Assembly: GCF_030297135.1 (NCBI RefSeq)
Contig: NZ_AP028066.1
Span: forward strand, 806,001 to 870,000
Origin: Pseudoalteromonas apostichopi
Lineage (GTDB): Bacteria > Pseudomonadota > Gammaproteobacteria > Enterobacterales > Alteromonadaceae
DNA length: 64,000 bases
Reading direction: 5' to 3'
Within the stretch, counting starts at the first letter, position 1. Every line of letters starts with the position of its first letter. Below, one piece after another: positions 33,696 to 42,680 of the stretch. The notes below the pieces were generated by a model. The model did no database searches. It was not told the origin of the DNA and saw only the letters and a list, made by a program, of their open reading frames with translations. The position numbers were made by a program, and so were the translations under genes.

Positions 33696-34782
33696 TGCAA
33701 AAATAACAACGCTGTTGCCAGATAACATTGCTGCACTTACAGCCTATAGTTCAGCGAAAAGTGAAAAGCTCACAGGCACTACTTGGTTAAATGCCAACGA
33801 AAGTCCATATTCACGTACTCCAAATATCAATTTAGCTGATTTAAATCGCTACCCAGATCCGCAGCCTCAGCAAGTGATTAATCGTTATGCTTGCTATGCT
33901 AATTTAGAGCCGGAGCAAGTACTAATGACTCGCGGAGCTGATGAAGGTATTGAGCTATTAGTACGTACGTTTTGTCGTCCAGCTAAAGATAGCATTGCAC
34001 TCTTTTTGCCAACTTACGGCATGTACAAAGTAACCGCTGACACTCACAACATTGCGATTAACGGTTTAACTCAAGAACTGTTATTAAAAGGTACGGTTGA
34101 TGAGATTGTAACCGCAGTTGCTGACTCAAAACTGGTGTTTATTTGTAATCCAAATAACCCAACTGGCAGTATGACTAGCCTAGACAAAATCAGAAAAATC
34201 ACCCAGCAACTTGCAGGTAAAGCGATTGTCGTGGTTGATGAGGCTTATATAGAATTTTGCCCAGAGCAAACAGCTGCAAGTCTCATTAATGAGTTTAGTA
34301 ACCTTGTGGTACTGAGAACCTTATCTAAAGCGTTTGCACTTGCGGGTCTTAGAACAGGCTTCACACTCGCTAACAATGAGCTACTTGCGCCTATTCGTAA
34401 AGTGATTGCGCCTTACCCTGTATCAACCGTTGTTGCGAGCATTGCAGCAGACGCATTAAGTAGTGACAACATCGCTTCAATGCGCCGTCAGGTGACAATT
34501 CTCAATAGCTTAAAAAGCAAACTAAAAAGTTGGCTTGAGCAATCACCTGCCGTTATCAAAGTACTGAGCGGTGAAGGTAACTTTGTCACTTTAAAATTAA
34601 AAGACAAGCAATCATTTAATATCGCACTTGAGCAAGGACTCGTAATGCGTGCCTTCACTTTATATGGCGAAGATGATTGGTTACGAATTTCTATCGGTAA
34701 CGAGCAAGAACTAGAACAAGTAAAAGTTTGGTTAGATGGCTTATCACTGACCAGCAAAACAGTAGAACAGGAATTATCATGA
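33685..34782 (+). CDS. hisC: Histidinol-phosphate aminotransferase
   Basis: This 365-residue PLP-dependent fold-type I aminotransferase converts imidazole acetol phosphate to histidinol phosphate. Motifs seen are NANESPY near the N-terminus, TRGADEGIELL, FICNPNNPTG, VVDEAYIEF and RTLSKAFALAGLRTG with the PLP-binding Lys. It overlaps hisD by eleven bases and shares ATGA with hisB, so translation is coupled through the operon. Confidence 0.96.
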   Translation: MSDNAKITTLLPDNIAALTAYSSAKSEKLTGTTWLNANESPYSRTPNINLADLNRYPDPQPQQVINRYACYANLEPEQVLMTRGADEGIELLVRTFCRPAKDSIALFLPTYGMYKVTADTHNIAINGLTQELLLKGTVDEIVTAVADSKLVFICNPNNPTGSMTSLDKIRKITQQLAGKAIVVVDEAYIEFCPEQTAASLINEFSNLVVLRTLSKAFALAGLRTGFTLANNELLAPIRKVIAPYPVSTVVASIAADALSSDNIASMRRQVTILNSLKSKLKSWLEQSPAVIKVLSGEGNFVTLKLKDKQSFNIALEQGLVMRAFTLYGEDDWLRISIGNEQELEQVKVWLDGLSLTSKTVEQELS

Positions 34783-35840
34783 GCAACCCGTATTTATTTA
34801 TTGACCGCGATGGCACGATTATCGAAGAGCCAATCACCGACAAACAGGTTGATAGCCTTGAAAAATTGGTGTTTTTGCCGAATGTGATCCCTGCTCTATT
34901 ACAACTTCAAGCGGCAGGTTACCGCCTTGTGATGGTTTCGAACCAAGATGGTTTAGGAACTGATAGCTTCCCAACAGCTGATTTTGATATTGCTCAAGAC
35001 AAAATGATGAATATCTTAAACAGCCAAGGAATCAAATTTGATGAGGTTCTGATCTGCCCTCACTTTGATGAACAAAATTGTGACTGCCGTAAGCCAAAAA
35101 CCGGATTACTTACTGAGCTAATGCGTTCAGGTAAAGTCGATTTAGCACGCTCATTTGTGATTGGCGATCGCCAAACAGATATCGGACTTGCCAAGAACTT
35201 ATGTTGCGAAGGCATTTTGTATGATGGCAGCTGGGATACAATTGTCACAAAGTTGACAACAGCGAACCGTGAAGGCCGTGTCACTCGCAATACCAAAGAA
35301 ACACAAATCGATGTGAAAGTTAATTTAGACCAAACAAAAAATGGTGAAATTAGCACAGGCCTTGGCTTTTTCGATCACATGCTTGACCAAATTCGCACCC
35401 ATGCCAATATCGGTCTTAATATTCAAGCAACTGGCGATTTACACATTGATGAGCACCACCTAGTTGAAGATATCGGCATTGCACTTGGTCTTGCTCTTAA
35501 ACAAGCATTAGGTACAAAAACGCAAATTGGTCGTTATGGTTTCGCATTGCCTATGGATGAATGCAAAGCTGAAGCACAAATCGACTTATCAGGCCGTGCA
35601 TCATTTGTATTAAATGCCGATTTTAGCCGTGAAAAAGTAGGCGACTTAGACGTACAAATGGTTGAACATTTCTTTAAAAGCTTAAGTGATAATGCTGCGA
35701 TGAGCCTTATTCTGTCGGTTAGCGATGGTAACTGCCATCACCAAGTTGAAGGTCTATTTAAAGCGTTTGCTAGAGCACTTCGCGCTGCGATTGCTAAAGA
35801 TGCTTCGCAACAAACTGCTAGCTCTAAGGGGTGTTTATGA
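34779..35840 (+). CDS. hisB: Bifunctional histidinol-phosphatase / imidazoleglycerol-phosphate dehydratase
   Basis: This is a 353-residue fusion. The N-terminal HAD-type phosphatase (about residues 1-165) has FIDRDGTII, MVSNQDGLG, a zinc loop CPHFDEQNCDC and GDRQTDIGLA. The C-terminal dehydratase (about 170-353) has the two metal motifs DHMLDQIRTHANIG / DEHHLVEDIG and HFFKSLSDNA / CHHQVEGLFKA. The start is the ATG at 34779 overlapping the hisC stop; an upstream in-frame start at 34728 lies deep inside hisC and is rejected. Fused HisB is typical of gammaproteobacteria. Confidence 0.96.
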   Translation: MSNPYLFIDRDGTIIEEPITDKQVDSLEKLVFLPNVIPALLQLQAAGYRLVMVSNQDGLGTDSFPTADFDIAQDKMMNILNSQGIKFDEVLICPHFDEQNCDCRKPKTGLLTELMRSGKVDLARSFVIGDRQTDIGLAKNLCCEGILYDGSWDTIVTKLTTANREGRVTRNTKETQIDVKVNLDQTKNGEISTGLGFFDHMLDQIRTHANIGLNIQATGDLHIDEHHLVEDIGIALGLALKQALGTKTQIGRYGFALPMDECKAEAQIDLSGRASFVLNADFSREKVGDLDVQMVEHFFKSLSDNAAMSLILSVSDGNCHHQVEGLFKAFARALRAAIAKDASQQTASSKGCL

Positions 35841-36427
35841 TTGCTATAATTAATACCGGTTGTGCCAACATTAACTCTGTTCGTTTTGCCTTTGAACGCT
35901 TAGGTAAAACACCAGAGGTGATCACTTCACCTGAGCAATTAAAAGGTTTTGAACGTGCGATTTTACCTGGCGTAGGCCATGCCTCTGTTGCAATGAAACG
36001 CTTAAAAGACGGTGGCTGGCAGCAAGCAATTGATGAATATCAGCGCCCGCTGATGGGAATTTGTTTAGGTATGCAATTACTTTGTGACAAAACTGAAGAA
36101 GGCAATGTTGATTGTCTTGGCAAAATCCCAGGTATTGTTAAGCAACTTGATGTAGGTGAATTAACTTCACCGCACATGGGCTGGAACGACCTAAGCGTCT
36201 TAAAAGAGCATGCCCTCACTAAAGGTTTATCAGCGCAAGATCAAGTGTACTTTGTGCATAGCTTTGCTCACACAGTGAACGATGCCACCTTAGTTAGCGG
36301 TGAATACGGACAAGCTTTTTCAGCGATTGTTGCCAAAGATAACTACGCAGGTATGCAGTTCCACCCTGAGCGAAGTGCTAAAGTAGGCACCCGACTTTTA
36401 CAAAACTTTTTAGATTGGCAGCTGTAA
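35837..36427 (+). CDS. hisH: Imidazole glycerol phosphate synthase, glutaminase subunit
   Basis: This 196-residue class I glutamine amidotransferase supplies ammonia to HisF. The nucleophile Cys is in MGICLGMQLL, and the His-Glu pair is in FHPERS near the C-terminus. The PGVGHAS strand carries the oxyanion region. The start is the ATG at 35837 that overlaps the hisB stop as ATGA. Confidence 0.95.
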   Translation: MIAIINTGCANINSVRFAFERLGKTPEVITSPEQLKGFERAILPGVGHASVAMKRLKDGGWQQAIDEYQRPLMGICLGMQLLCDKTEEGNVDCLGKIPGIVKQLDVGELTSPHMGWNDLSVLKEHALTKGLSAQDQVYFVHSFAHTVNDATLVSGEYGQAFSAIVAKDNYAGMQFHPERSAKVGTRLLQNFLDWQL

Positions 36428-36454
36428 GCGCAGCAAAAAATAAGAGAAATAAAC

Positions 36455-37189
36455 GTGATAATTCCAGCACTCGATGTATTACAAAACCAAATTGTGCGCT
36501 TATATCAAGGTAAGTATGATACAGCACAATTTTACCCTTACGAACTTAGCGCACGCTTACAAGAGTATGCAAATAGCGGCGCAGGTAAACTACACCTCGT
36601 TGATTTAGAAGGTGCGCGCGATCCAAATAAAAAACAGTGGCAGCATATTCAAGCGGCAACCAAAGCGCTTAATGTGCCTTATCAAGTAGGTGGCGGTATT
36701 CGCTCTGAGCAAGATGTTGCCGACTGGCTTGAAGCCGGTGCTAACCAAGTCGTGATTGGCTCAATGGCCGTTGAAAAGCGCGAGCAAGTACAAGCTTGGA
36801 TTGAAAAATTTGGTGCAAAGCACTTCGTTATAGCACTTGATGTAAATAAAACGGAAAACGGCTGGGCACCAGCGACACATGGGTGGCTAAGTGAATCTAA
36901 GTTTGGTTTGTTCGAACTTGTTGATTTTTACGTAGCTCTCGGTGTAATTGATTTTCTGTGTACAGACATCAGTAAAGACGGCACGATGACAGGCCCTTCA
37001 TTTGCACTTTATGAAGATCTAACTAACCACAATAGCGAGATTAAAGTTCAAGCATCAGGCGGTGTAAGCTCACTTGATGATATTGCAAAGCTGAAAAAAC
37101 TTGGCGTTGGCGGTGTTATATTAGGTAAATCATTACTCGATGGTGCCTTTAATGTTGAGGAGGCGTTAGCATGTTATCAAAACGCATAA
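36455..37189 (+). CDS. hisA: ProFAR isomerase
   Basis: This 244-residue beta/alpha barrel opens the ring of 5'-ProFAR to give PRFAR. It begins at GTG 36455 with IIPALDVLQNQIVRLYQG (catalytic Asp in ALDV). It has VGGGIRSEQDV and the C-terminal catalytic Asp in CTDISKDGTMTGP, with ASGGVSSLDDI closing a phosphate site. It follows hisH by 27 bases with an AAGAGAAA ribosome site and overlaps hisF by 19 bases. Confidence 0.95.
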   Translation: MIIPALDVLQNQIVRLYQGKYDTAQFYPYELSARLQEYANSGAGKLHLVDLEGARDPNKKQWQHIQAATKALNVPYQVGGGIRSEQDVADWLEAGANQVVIGSMAVEKREQVQAWIEKFGAKHFVIALDVNKTENGWAPATHGWLSESKFGLFELVDFYVALGVIDFLCTDISKDGTMTGPSFALYEDLTNHNSEIKVQASGGVSSLDDIAKLKKLGVGGVILGKSLLDGAFNVEEALACYQNA

Positions 37190-37950
37190 TTCCTTGTTTA
37201 GATGTTAAAGACGGTCAAGTCGTTAAAGGTGTTAAATTTAAAGGCCATGAAGTAGTTGGTGATATTTTAAAGCTTGCAAAAGCATACAGCGATGCCGGTG
37301 CTGATGAACTAGTTTTTTATGAAATCAGTGCCAGCGTCGAAAAGCGTCTACTTGATGTAAATTGGGTAGAGAACATTGCGCGCCATATTGATATTCCATT
37401 TTGTGTGGCTGGTGGCATTAAATCTGTTGCTGATGCGGCACGTGTTTTAGAACGTGGCGCAGATAAAATCAGTATTAATAGCCCAGCTATCGCTCGCCCA
37501 GAGCTAATTAAAGAATTACACGATGAGTTCGGTAAACAATGCGTAGTTGTTGGTATTGATAGTTTTTATGATGAAAAAACTGATGAGTATTTGGTGTATC
37601 AGTTAACGGGTGATCCAAATGCATCAAGCCGTACTCGCTACAAAACCGAAGAATGGGTTAAGCGCGTGCAAGACCTAGGTGCTGGCGAAATCGTCCTTAA
37701 TTGCATGAACCAAGATGGCGTGCGTAAAGGCTACGACAATGTTCAGCTATCAAAAATGCGTGCACTGTGCGATATTCCACTAATTGCTTCGGGTGGCGCA
37801 GGGACAATGCAAGACTTTGTTGATGTATTTCAGCAAAGCCAAGTTGATGGTGCTCTCGCTGCCAGCGTATTTCACAAGAACGTCATTGATATTGGCGAAC
37901 TAAAACAATTTTTAATCGATAATAATGTAGCGGCAAGATTATGCAATTAA
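37171..37950 (+). CDS. hisF: Imidazole glycerol phosphate synthase, cyclase subunit
   Basis: This 259-residue barrel makes imidazole glycerol phosphate and AICAR from PRFAR using ammonia from HisH. The catalytic Asp residues are in PCLDVKDGQVVKG and NCMNQDGVRKGYD. VAGGIKSVADA and ASGGAGTMQDF form the two phosphate sites. It overlaps hisA upstream and hisIE downstream. Confidence 0.96.
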   Translation: MLSKRIIPCLDVKDGQVVKGVKFKGHEVVGDILKLAKAYSDAGADELVFYEISASVEKRLLDVNWVENIARHIDIPFCVAGGIKSVADAARVLERGADKISINSPAIARPELIKELHDEFGKQCVVVGIDSFYDEKTDEYLVYQLTGDPNASSRTRYKTEEWVKRVQDLGAGEIVLNCMNQDGVRKGYDNVQLSKMRALCDIPLIASGGAGTMQDFVDVFQQSQVDGALAASVFHKNVIDIGELKQFLIDNNVAARLCN

Positions 37951-38555
37951 CCAAAGACACTCTTACTCAAGTCGATTTTGCCAAAAGCGAATTGATCCCA
38001 GCTATTGTGCAAGACGCACGCACTGGGGTTATTTTAATGCAAGGCTTTATGAATCAAGACGCATTAGCTGCCACTTTTGACAAACAAAAAGTAACCTTTT
38101 TCTCACGTTCTAAAGAGCGCTTATGGACTAAAGGCGAAACATCAGAAAACTACCTTGAAGTTGTCTCGGTGCACACCGACTGTGATTACGACTCTATATT
38201 AGTACTCGCAAACCCACTTGGCCCAACCTGTCACTTGGGTACACAAAGCTGTTTTGGCGATGATGCAAAACCTAGCTTATCGTTTTTGGCCGAGCTTGAA
38301 CAAGTTATTGTCTCGCGTAAAAATGATGACCCAAGCAAAAGCTACACTGCGTCTTTATTTGCAAAAGACTTAAGCCGTAGTTGCCAAAAAGTGGGGGAAG
38401 AAGGTGTCGAAGTTGCCCTTGCAGCTATGAAACATGATAACGATGAATTAACCAATGAATCGGCAGACTTACTGTATCACTTAACCGTGTTATTACAGCG
38501 CCAAGGCTTATCATTGGCCGATGTGGTGAGTTGCTTACAAGGCCGCCATAAGTAA
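37941..38555 (+). CDS. hisI: Bifunctional phosphoribosyl-AMP cyclohydrolase / phosphoribosyl-ATP pyrophosphatase
   Basis: This is a 204-residue fusion (hisIE). The N-terminal cyclohydrolase (to about residue 115) has LMQGFMNQDAL, FSRSKERLWTKGETS and the zinc-binding HTDCDYDS with a later Cys in GPTCHLGTQSCF. The C-terminal all-helical pyrophosphatase has KVGEEGVEVALAAM and ESADLLYHLTVLL. It carries out the second and third pathway steps and closes the operon, ten bases inside hisF. Confidence 0.95.
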   Translation: MQLTKDTLTQVDFAKSELIPAIVQDARTGVILMQGFMNQDALAATFDKQKVTFFSRSKERLWTKGETSENYLEVVSVHTDCDYDSILVLANPLGPTCHLGTQSCFGDDAKPSLSFLAELEQVIVSRKNDDPSKSYTASLFAKDLSRSCQKVGEEGVEVALAAMKHDNDELTNESADLLYHLTVLLQRQGLSLADVVSCLQGRHK

Positions 38556-38565
38556 ATGAAGTACA

Positions 38566-38595
38566 TTAAGATGCACCTTTTCAGGTGCATCTTAA
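38566..38595. terminator. Terminator between his operon and the hydrolase gene
   Basis: TTAAGATGCACCT (38566-38578) pairs perfectly with AGGTGCATCTTAA (38583-38595) across a four-base loop. The flanking T/A tracts are short. It serves the two convergent units. Confidence 0.75.
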
Positions 38596-38598
38596 ATC

Positions 38599-39978
38599 TT
38601 ATTGCCTAAGTGCTTTTAAAACATCACGAGTAAAGTCATGTTCACTAAAGCCTTTAAGACCCGCAAGATCATACCCTCGCCTAACAATAACTAGCTGCTC
38701 GCTTGGAATAATCACCAAATATTGACCTCGGTTGCCTCGCGCTGCGATAGTATCGTTTGGTAATTCTGGGAAGCGTTCGTTATAAAGCCACCACTGTGCA
38801 CCGTATCCAGGTGCAGCTTCTGGGGGCTGCGCAGGTGCTGGTTTACTTATATAACTTAACCAATCTTTTGGTAATATTTGCTCACCTTGCCAGCGACCAT
38901 TATTTAGGTGTAACAGTCCTAAACGAGCAAGATCTCGTGAGGTAGTCCACACTTGCGATGACAAAATAAAGTCACTTTGCCAGTCAGATTCTAAAAAAGT
39001 ATGCTGCATGCCAATTTTATCGAGCAAGTTTTCATACGGATAACGTAAGTAACTCGCTTCATCGTTGAAAGTTTCTCTTAGAGTTCGAAGCGCTAACATG
39101 GTGTCGTTATTGGCATATTTCCAGCGGCTGCCAGGCTTTACTTCTAACGCAGTATGCGTTGCAGTATCAGACACTAAACCGCCCCCCATATAAACCCGAT
39201 CTGTCCGGTTGCCCGCTTTATTACTATCTAAGCCTGATGCCATATGAAGTAAGTTTTCAAGAGTTATTTCACCACGCGGATCAAGCGAATGAGACCAACT
39301 TTCAAGCCCCGCTGGTTTAGTTACATCAAGTCGCTTTTGCTCTACCGCCACACCAATGATGCTAGCGCCAATACTTTTTGCAACAGACCAAGTTCGCTGT
39401 GCGGTTTCTGGGGTAAAGCCTGCTTTATATTGCTCTGCTAAAATCGCCTGTGGGCTTGCTATTAAAATAGCTGAAGTACGTGCGCCTTCGCCATAATGAC
39501 GAGTAAAAGCCTGAGCAATGACCTCATCAAGCGCCTTATTGCCCGTTGTTTTATTAACACCATTTAGCGTTTGCCATGGCTTACCATCATCCTTTAGATC
39601 AGCTAGGTTTTCTTTAAACGGAGATTGCACAAGTGATGCAGATTCTAGGCTAGCTCCAACAGGCAAATCAACGCAACCTAAACGCGGACGCCACACTGAT
39701 ATACGCTGCTTATCTTTATCATAATCGACAGTGACTCGCCTATGCTTGGTATCAATATTTGCTTGCAGTGTTTTTACCGTGTCTGCGATTAAAGGATAAA
39801 TTCCCGTAAGTTCATCTGTAACGATTTGCTCAGTCGTTTTGTCAGCATTAAACGTGGCACTACAAGTAAAGTTGGCGACATACCCTGCAGCATAAGCATT
39901 TAAGGTTACATCAGTTTCCTCACTACAAGCACAAAAGCTGATCCACAATAAACTACTTAGGAAGATTATTTTTTTCAT
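38599..39978 (-). CDS. Beta-lactamase-fold serine hydrolase (class C-like), exported
   Basis: The 459-residue protein has a signal peptide (about residues 1-18), possibly a lipoprotein signal ending CAC. The serine hydrolase domain shows TWSVAKSIGASI (Ser-x-x-Lys nucleophile), YANNDTM (Tyr-x-Asn) and a late RGNRGQYLVIIP in place of KTG. This is the class C beta-lactamase/DD-peptidase/esterase superfamily. An extra N-terminal region of about 120 residues precedes it. The start at 39978 has AAGGA seven bases upstream; an earlier in-frame start at 40014 would spoil the signal peptide. Resistance to beta-lactams should not be assumed; a peptidase or esterase is as likely. Confidence 0.85.
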   Translation of the reverse strand: MKKIIFLSSLLWISFCACSEETDVTLNAYAAGYVANFTCSATFNADKTTEQIVTDELTGIYPLIADTVKTLQANIDTKHRRVTVDYDKDKQRISVWRPRLGCVDLPVGASLESASLVQSPFKENLADLKDDGKPWQTLNGVNKTTGNKALDEVIAQAFTRHYGEGARTSAILIASPQAILAEQYKAGFTPETAQRTWSVAKSIGASIIGVAVEQKRLDVTKPAGLESWSHSLDPRGEITLENLLHMASGLDSNKAGNRTDRVYMGGGLVSDTATHTALEVKPGSRWKYANNDTMLALRTLRETFNDEASYLRYPYENLLDKIGMQHTFLESDWQSDFILSSQVWTTSRDLARLGLLHLNNGRWQGEQILPKDWLSYISKPAPAQPPEAAPGYGAQWWLYNERFPELPNDTIAARGNRGQYLVIIPSEQLVIVRRGYDLAGLKGFSEHDFTRDVLKALRQ

Positions 39979-40188
39979 TATTATTCCTTGGGGGCAAATA
40001 CTATAAGTTAGCAAAAGGAAAAAATAATGATATGTTTTTACGGCAGAGTTAACGCTTTTAACGGTAAAAAAGCTGGATATTAAAAACTAAGAAGCATTAT
40101 TTTTTTAAAAGTTTATAAACTGTTTAAACCTTTTGTACCAGCACCTGCGACTAAGCTAAAAACATCTCAAATATGAAAGGGAAGAACC

Positions 40189-40926
40189 ATGTTAAGTAAA
40201 GTAAAAACACTCTCGCTTATTGCCGCAGGCCTATTATCAGCCCAAACATTTGCTTGGGGTGAAATGCCTCTGCAAGAAACCAAAAACCTTAAGCTAGATG
40301 CAGCATCATTAAGTGCTTTGAAAGTCGAAGCTGGCTCTGGTTTTTTGCACATTACAGGCACTGACAGTGATGAAGTAACCGTTAAAGCTGAAATTTATCA
40401 AGAACAGCCGCACGATGAATACTGCTTAACGCTTGAAGCTAAAGGCAATAATGCCGCACTTGGTGCAGGACAATGTGAACACCATACCAATAAGCAAACT
40501 CGCATTGATTTAACTGTTGCGATCCCGCGTTCATTTAATGTCGATGTGCACGATGGTTCTGGTGAGATTATTATTAGCCAAGTAGCTGATACAGTAATCA
40601 ACGATGGTTCTGGTTCAATTACAGCTAATGACATTACAGGCACTTTAGAAATCAATGACGGCTCTGGCAGCATAGATGTTCGTAATGTCAGCCGTAATAT
40701 TAAAATTCATGACGGCTCTGGCAATATTAATGTGGCAAAAGCACAGGGCAATATTGAAGTACACGACGGTTCTGGCGGTATCGATTTAAATGATATTTCC
40801 GGTGATGTTGTCGTTTCAGATGGCTCTGGAAGCATTCGCGTTGATACTGCGGCAAACTTTGAACTATTAAGTGATGGTTCTGGCTCTGTAAAAGTAACTA
40901 ATATTGCCGGTAAAACTAAGATGTAA
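40189..40926 (+). CDS. Exported repeat protein with seven 18-residue DGSG units (DUF4097-like)
   Basis: The 245-residue protein has a Sec signal peptide (about residues 1-22, ending FAW). The rest forms a regular beta-solenoid-like pattern: DGSG followed by a hydrophobic strand recurs seven times, spaced 17 then 18 residues. The region before it (LKVEAGSGFLHITGTDSD) fits the putative adhesin DUF4097/DUF2807 type. Such proteins are periplasmic or surface-exposed; a function is not established. A ribosome site (AAAGGGAAGAACC) precedes the ATG, and a good terminator follows. Confidence 0.8.
   Translation: MLSKVKTLSLIAAGLLSAQTFAWGEMPLQETKNLKLDAASLSALKVEAGSGFLHITGTDSDEVTVKAEIYQEQPHDEYCLTLEAKGNNAALGAGQCEHHTNKQTRIDLTVAIPRSFNVDVHDGSGEIIISQVADTVINDGSGSITANDITGTLEINDGSGSIDVRNVSRNIKIHDGSGNINVAKAQGNIEVHDGSGGIDLNDISGDVVVSDGSGSIRVDTAANFELLSDGSGSVKVTNIAGKTKM
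40552..40923 (+). repeat. Seven coding repeats of about 54 bases
   Basis: Codons for Asp-Gly-Ser-Gly begin at 40552, 40603, 40657, 40711, 40765, 40819 and 40873. The spacing is 51 then five times 54 bases. The protein repeat is far better kept than the DNA (GATGGTTCTGG and GACGGCTCTGG alternate), so the units are old and held by selection on protein. Confidence 0.92.
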
Positions 40927-40954
40927 GCTCACGAATATATAACAAGATATAACC

Positions 40955-40980
40955 AAATGCCCTCCTTTGTGAGGGCATTT
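40955..40980 (+). terminator. Terminator after the DGSG repeat gene
   Basis: AAATGCCCTC (40955-40964) pairs with GAGGGCATTT (40971-40980), and T residues follow. Confidence 0.85.
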
Positions 40981-41077
40981 TGCATTGTAATTGCCAATCT
41001 TTATTAGCATTTTTACAAGGGCTTAGGTATCCTCTAGAAAACGTTTAAGGAACTGCTATTTAAAAGGATAGCCTGAT

Positions 41078-41590
41078 ATGAAAAAGCCACTCGTCGCCTT
41101 ACTAACTGGCCTTGTTTTAACAGGTTGTACAGGACTAACAACTGAACAACAAGTTGCCATTGATAACTTAACCCCTTGCGAGAAAATCAACGCCCTATTA
41201 GGTGCTTACGACAACCGCTTTGAAGGCTTAAAACGTAGCCGTGTAAATACTAAATACATGGAAACATGGACAGCAAAATACAACCTTATTGCTGATAACT
41301 GTCAAATCACGGCGCTTGATAAAGACAATGTCACCTACCGTTGTGTAGGCAACTATGAGCAACAGCAGCAAGCTGTGGCCGATCACACCCGTGCGGTTAA
41401 TTTTACCCAAGCTTGTTTAGCAGGTAATAATTGGCATCAAACACAAAAAGAGTCTGCAGAATCGTTACGCACCACGTTTGTGCTTGACGAAAACAACCCT
41501 GTTATCTCAATTCATTCGGGTAAAACCTTATCGCGTAAACAGCCTTGGTCTACCACTCTTGAAATTGGTAAACCCGTTGAAGGCAAATAA
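41078..41590 (+). CDS. Unknown lipoprotein (170 residues)
   Basis: The N-terminus is a typical lipoprotein signal with lipobox LTGC and Cys at residue 17. The mature part has several Cys residues (LTPCEKINALL, NCQITAL, TYRCVGNY, TQACLAGN) that may form disulphides in the periplasm, and otherwise shows no family I recognise. A ribosome site (AAAGGATAGCC) lies before the ATG. It is followed by a long perfect hairpin and the DUF1289 gene on the same strand. Confidence 0.75.
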   Translation: MKKPLVALLTGLVLTGCTGLTTEQQVAIDNLTPCEKINALLGAYDNRFEGLKRSRVNTKYMETWTAKYNLIADNCQITALDKDNVTYRCVGNYEQQQQAVADHTRAVNFTQACLAGNNWHQTQKESAESLRTTFVLDENNPVISIHSGKTLSRKQPWSTTLEIGKPVEGK

Positions 41591-41599
41591 AATACCCTT

Positions 41600-41623
41600 G
41601 AAGGCTAATAGACATTAGCCTTC
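41600..41623 (+). terminator. Hairpin between lipoprotein and DUF1289 genes
   Basis: GAAGGCTAAT (41600-41609) pairs with ATTAGCCTTC (41614-41623) with a four-base loop. The T-run is poor, so termination may be partial. Confidence 0.6.
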
Positions 41624-41631
41624 TCATCACT

Positions 41632-41817
41632 ATGACAAATTCAAAAAAACCAACCAGCCAATTCAAAACAGATTGCATCGGCCAATGTCATCGCCTAAAT
41701 GGCTTTTGCACTGGCTGTGGCCGCAGTAATGATGAAATTTTTGATTGGATCATTTTATCCGAGCAAGAAAAAAAAGTAATTTTAAATACCCCTCGCCCTG
41801 ACATAAAAACGAAATAG
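41632..41817 (+). CDS. DUF1289 small cysteine protein
   Basis: This 61-residue protein has the DUF1289 pattern: CIGQCHRLNGFCTGCGRSND with four Cys residues, then EIFDWIILSEQEKK. The family is widespread in proteobacteria and is presumed to bind a metal or an Fe-S cluster; its function is not established. It begins nine bases after a hairpin. The four cysteines are all present. Confidence 0.85.
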   Translation: MTNSKKPTSQFKTDCIGQCHRLNGFCTGCGRSNDEIFDWIILSEQEKKVILNTPRPDIKTK

Positions 41818-41881
41818 TTCTGACACCCAAGCGTCATTAAAGCTTGTTAGCCTGATTCAAACTGACCATCAGGTAACGATA

Positions 41882-42676
41882 ATGACCGCTATTTTTGTAA
41901 TCAACTTAGCAAGCTCTACTGAACGATTAAACCGTGTAAGCCATGAGCTCAACGCACAGAATTTGGCATTTGAACGCCTTGATGCAATTGATGGAAGAGA
42001 GCTGTCTGATAAAGAGATAGCCAAGCACTATAGTGCTGATTTAAACCTAAAAAAATATCATAAGCCATTGAGCAAAGGTGAAATTGGCTGTTACTTAAGC
42101 CACAGAAAAGCATGGCAAACCATTGTCGATAGGCAATTAGATTATGCCATTATTTTAGAAGATGACTTTGTTCTCGACCGCTCTATTCACAGTGCAATTG
42201 ACAACATTAATACATTAAAACAGCCTTGGCAGCTAATAAAATTGGCTGCTTACAAAGACCGCAATCGCGACATTGCTTTCACAAAACAACTCGCTGATGA
42301 GCAGCATTTAGTCATTCATAAAAAGCTTATGTCTGGCTGCTGTGCAACAGCTGTTAGTTTGGAAGGTGCAAAATCACTTTTAAAGGCCACAGCCACATTT
42401 GGCCGCCCCGTTGATTGTGATTTACAGCATGTTTGGGAAACCGGCGTATATGGATACTCATTGCTGCCCTACCCAGTATCACAACCCGATAATCCACAAA
42501 GTGATATTCGAGACCGAACAGACAAAGTTAAAAAATCGTTTTGGCGACGAAAAAAGCAGCAACTCCAAAGCACTGTACAAAATGCAAAATACTCTAAGCA
42601 GTTTATAAAAGCGCAGCAAACACCAAACAAAAAGAAAGGAGCCGCAGCTCCTCTCTTACCAATCAAAAACCATTAA
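41882..42676 (+). CDS. Glycosyltransferase family 25 protein (LPS biosynthesis type)
   Basis: This 264-residue protein has the GT25 N-terminus (VINLASSTERLNRVSHEL, then FERLDAIDGREL), the acceptor region LSKGEIGCYLSHRKAWQ and the metal-binding ILEDDFVLD. GT25 enzymes add galactose or related sugars to lipopolysaccharide or collagen-like acceptors; in bacteria the outer-core LPS role is usual. The C-terminal 50 residues are basic and probably lie at the membrane surface. No other LPS genes are next to it. The short gap after the DUF1289 gene suggests its own promoter. Confidence 0.9.
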   Translation: MTAIFVINLASSTERLNRVSHELNAQNLAFERLDAIDGRELSDKEIAKHYSADLNLKKYHKPLSKGEIGCYLSHRKAWQTIVDRQLDYAIILEDDFVLDRSIHSAIDNINTLKQPWQLIKLAAYKDRNRDIAFTKQLADEQHLVIHKKLMSGCCATAVSLEGAKSLLKATATFGRPVDCDLQHVWETGVYGYSLLPYPVSQPDNPQSDIRDRTDKVKKSFWRRKKQQLQSTVQNAKYSKQFIKAQQTPNKKKGAAAPLLPIKNH

Positions 42677-42680
42677 CGAG

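Noticed and set aside
40552..40923. Regular repeats considered as a CRISPR array
   Set aside because: The repeats are in frame, code for DGSG units, are not exact in DNA and have no unique spacers of constant length. They belong to a protein gene.
41820..41830. Single TGACACCCA near the GT25 gene
   Set aside because: It is an isolated eight-base match without flanking similarity or an inverted partner.
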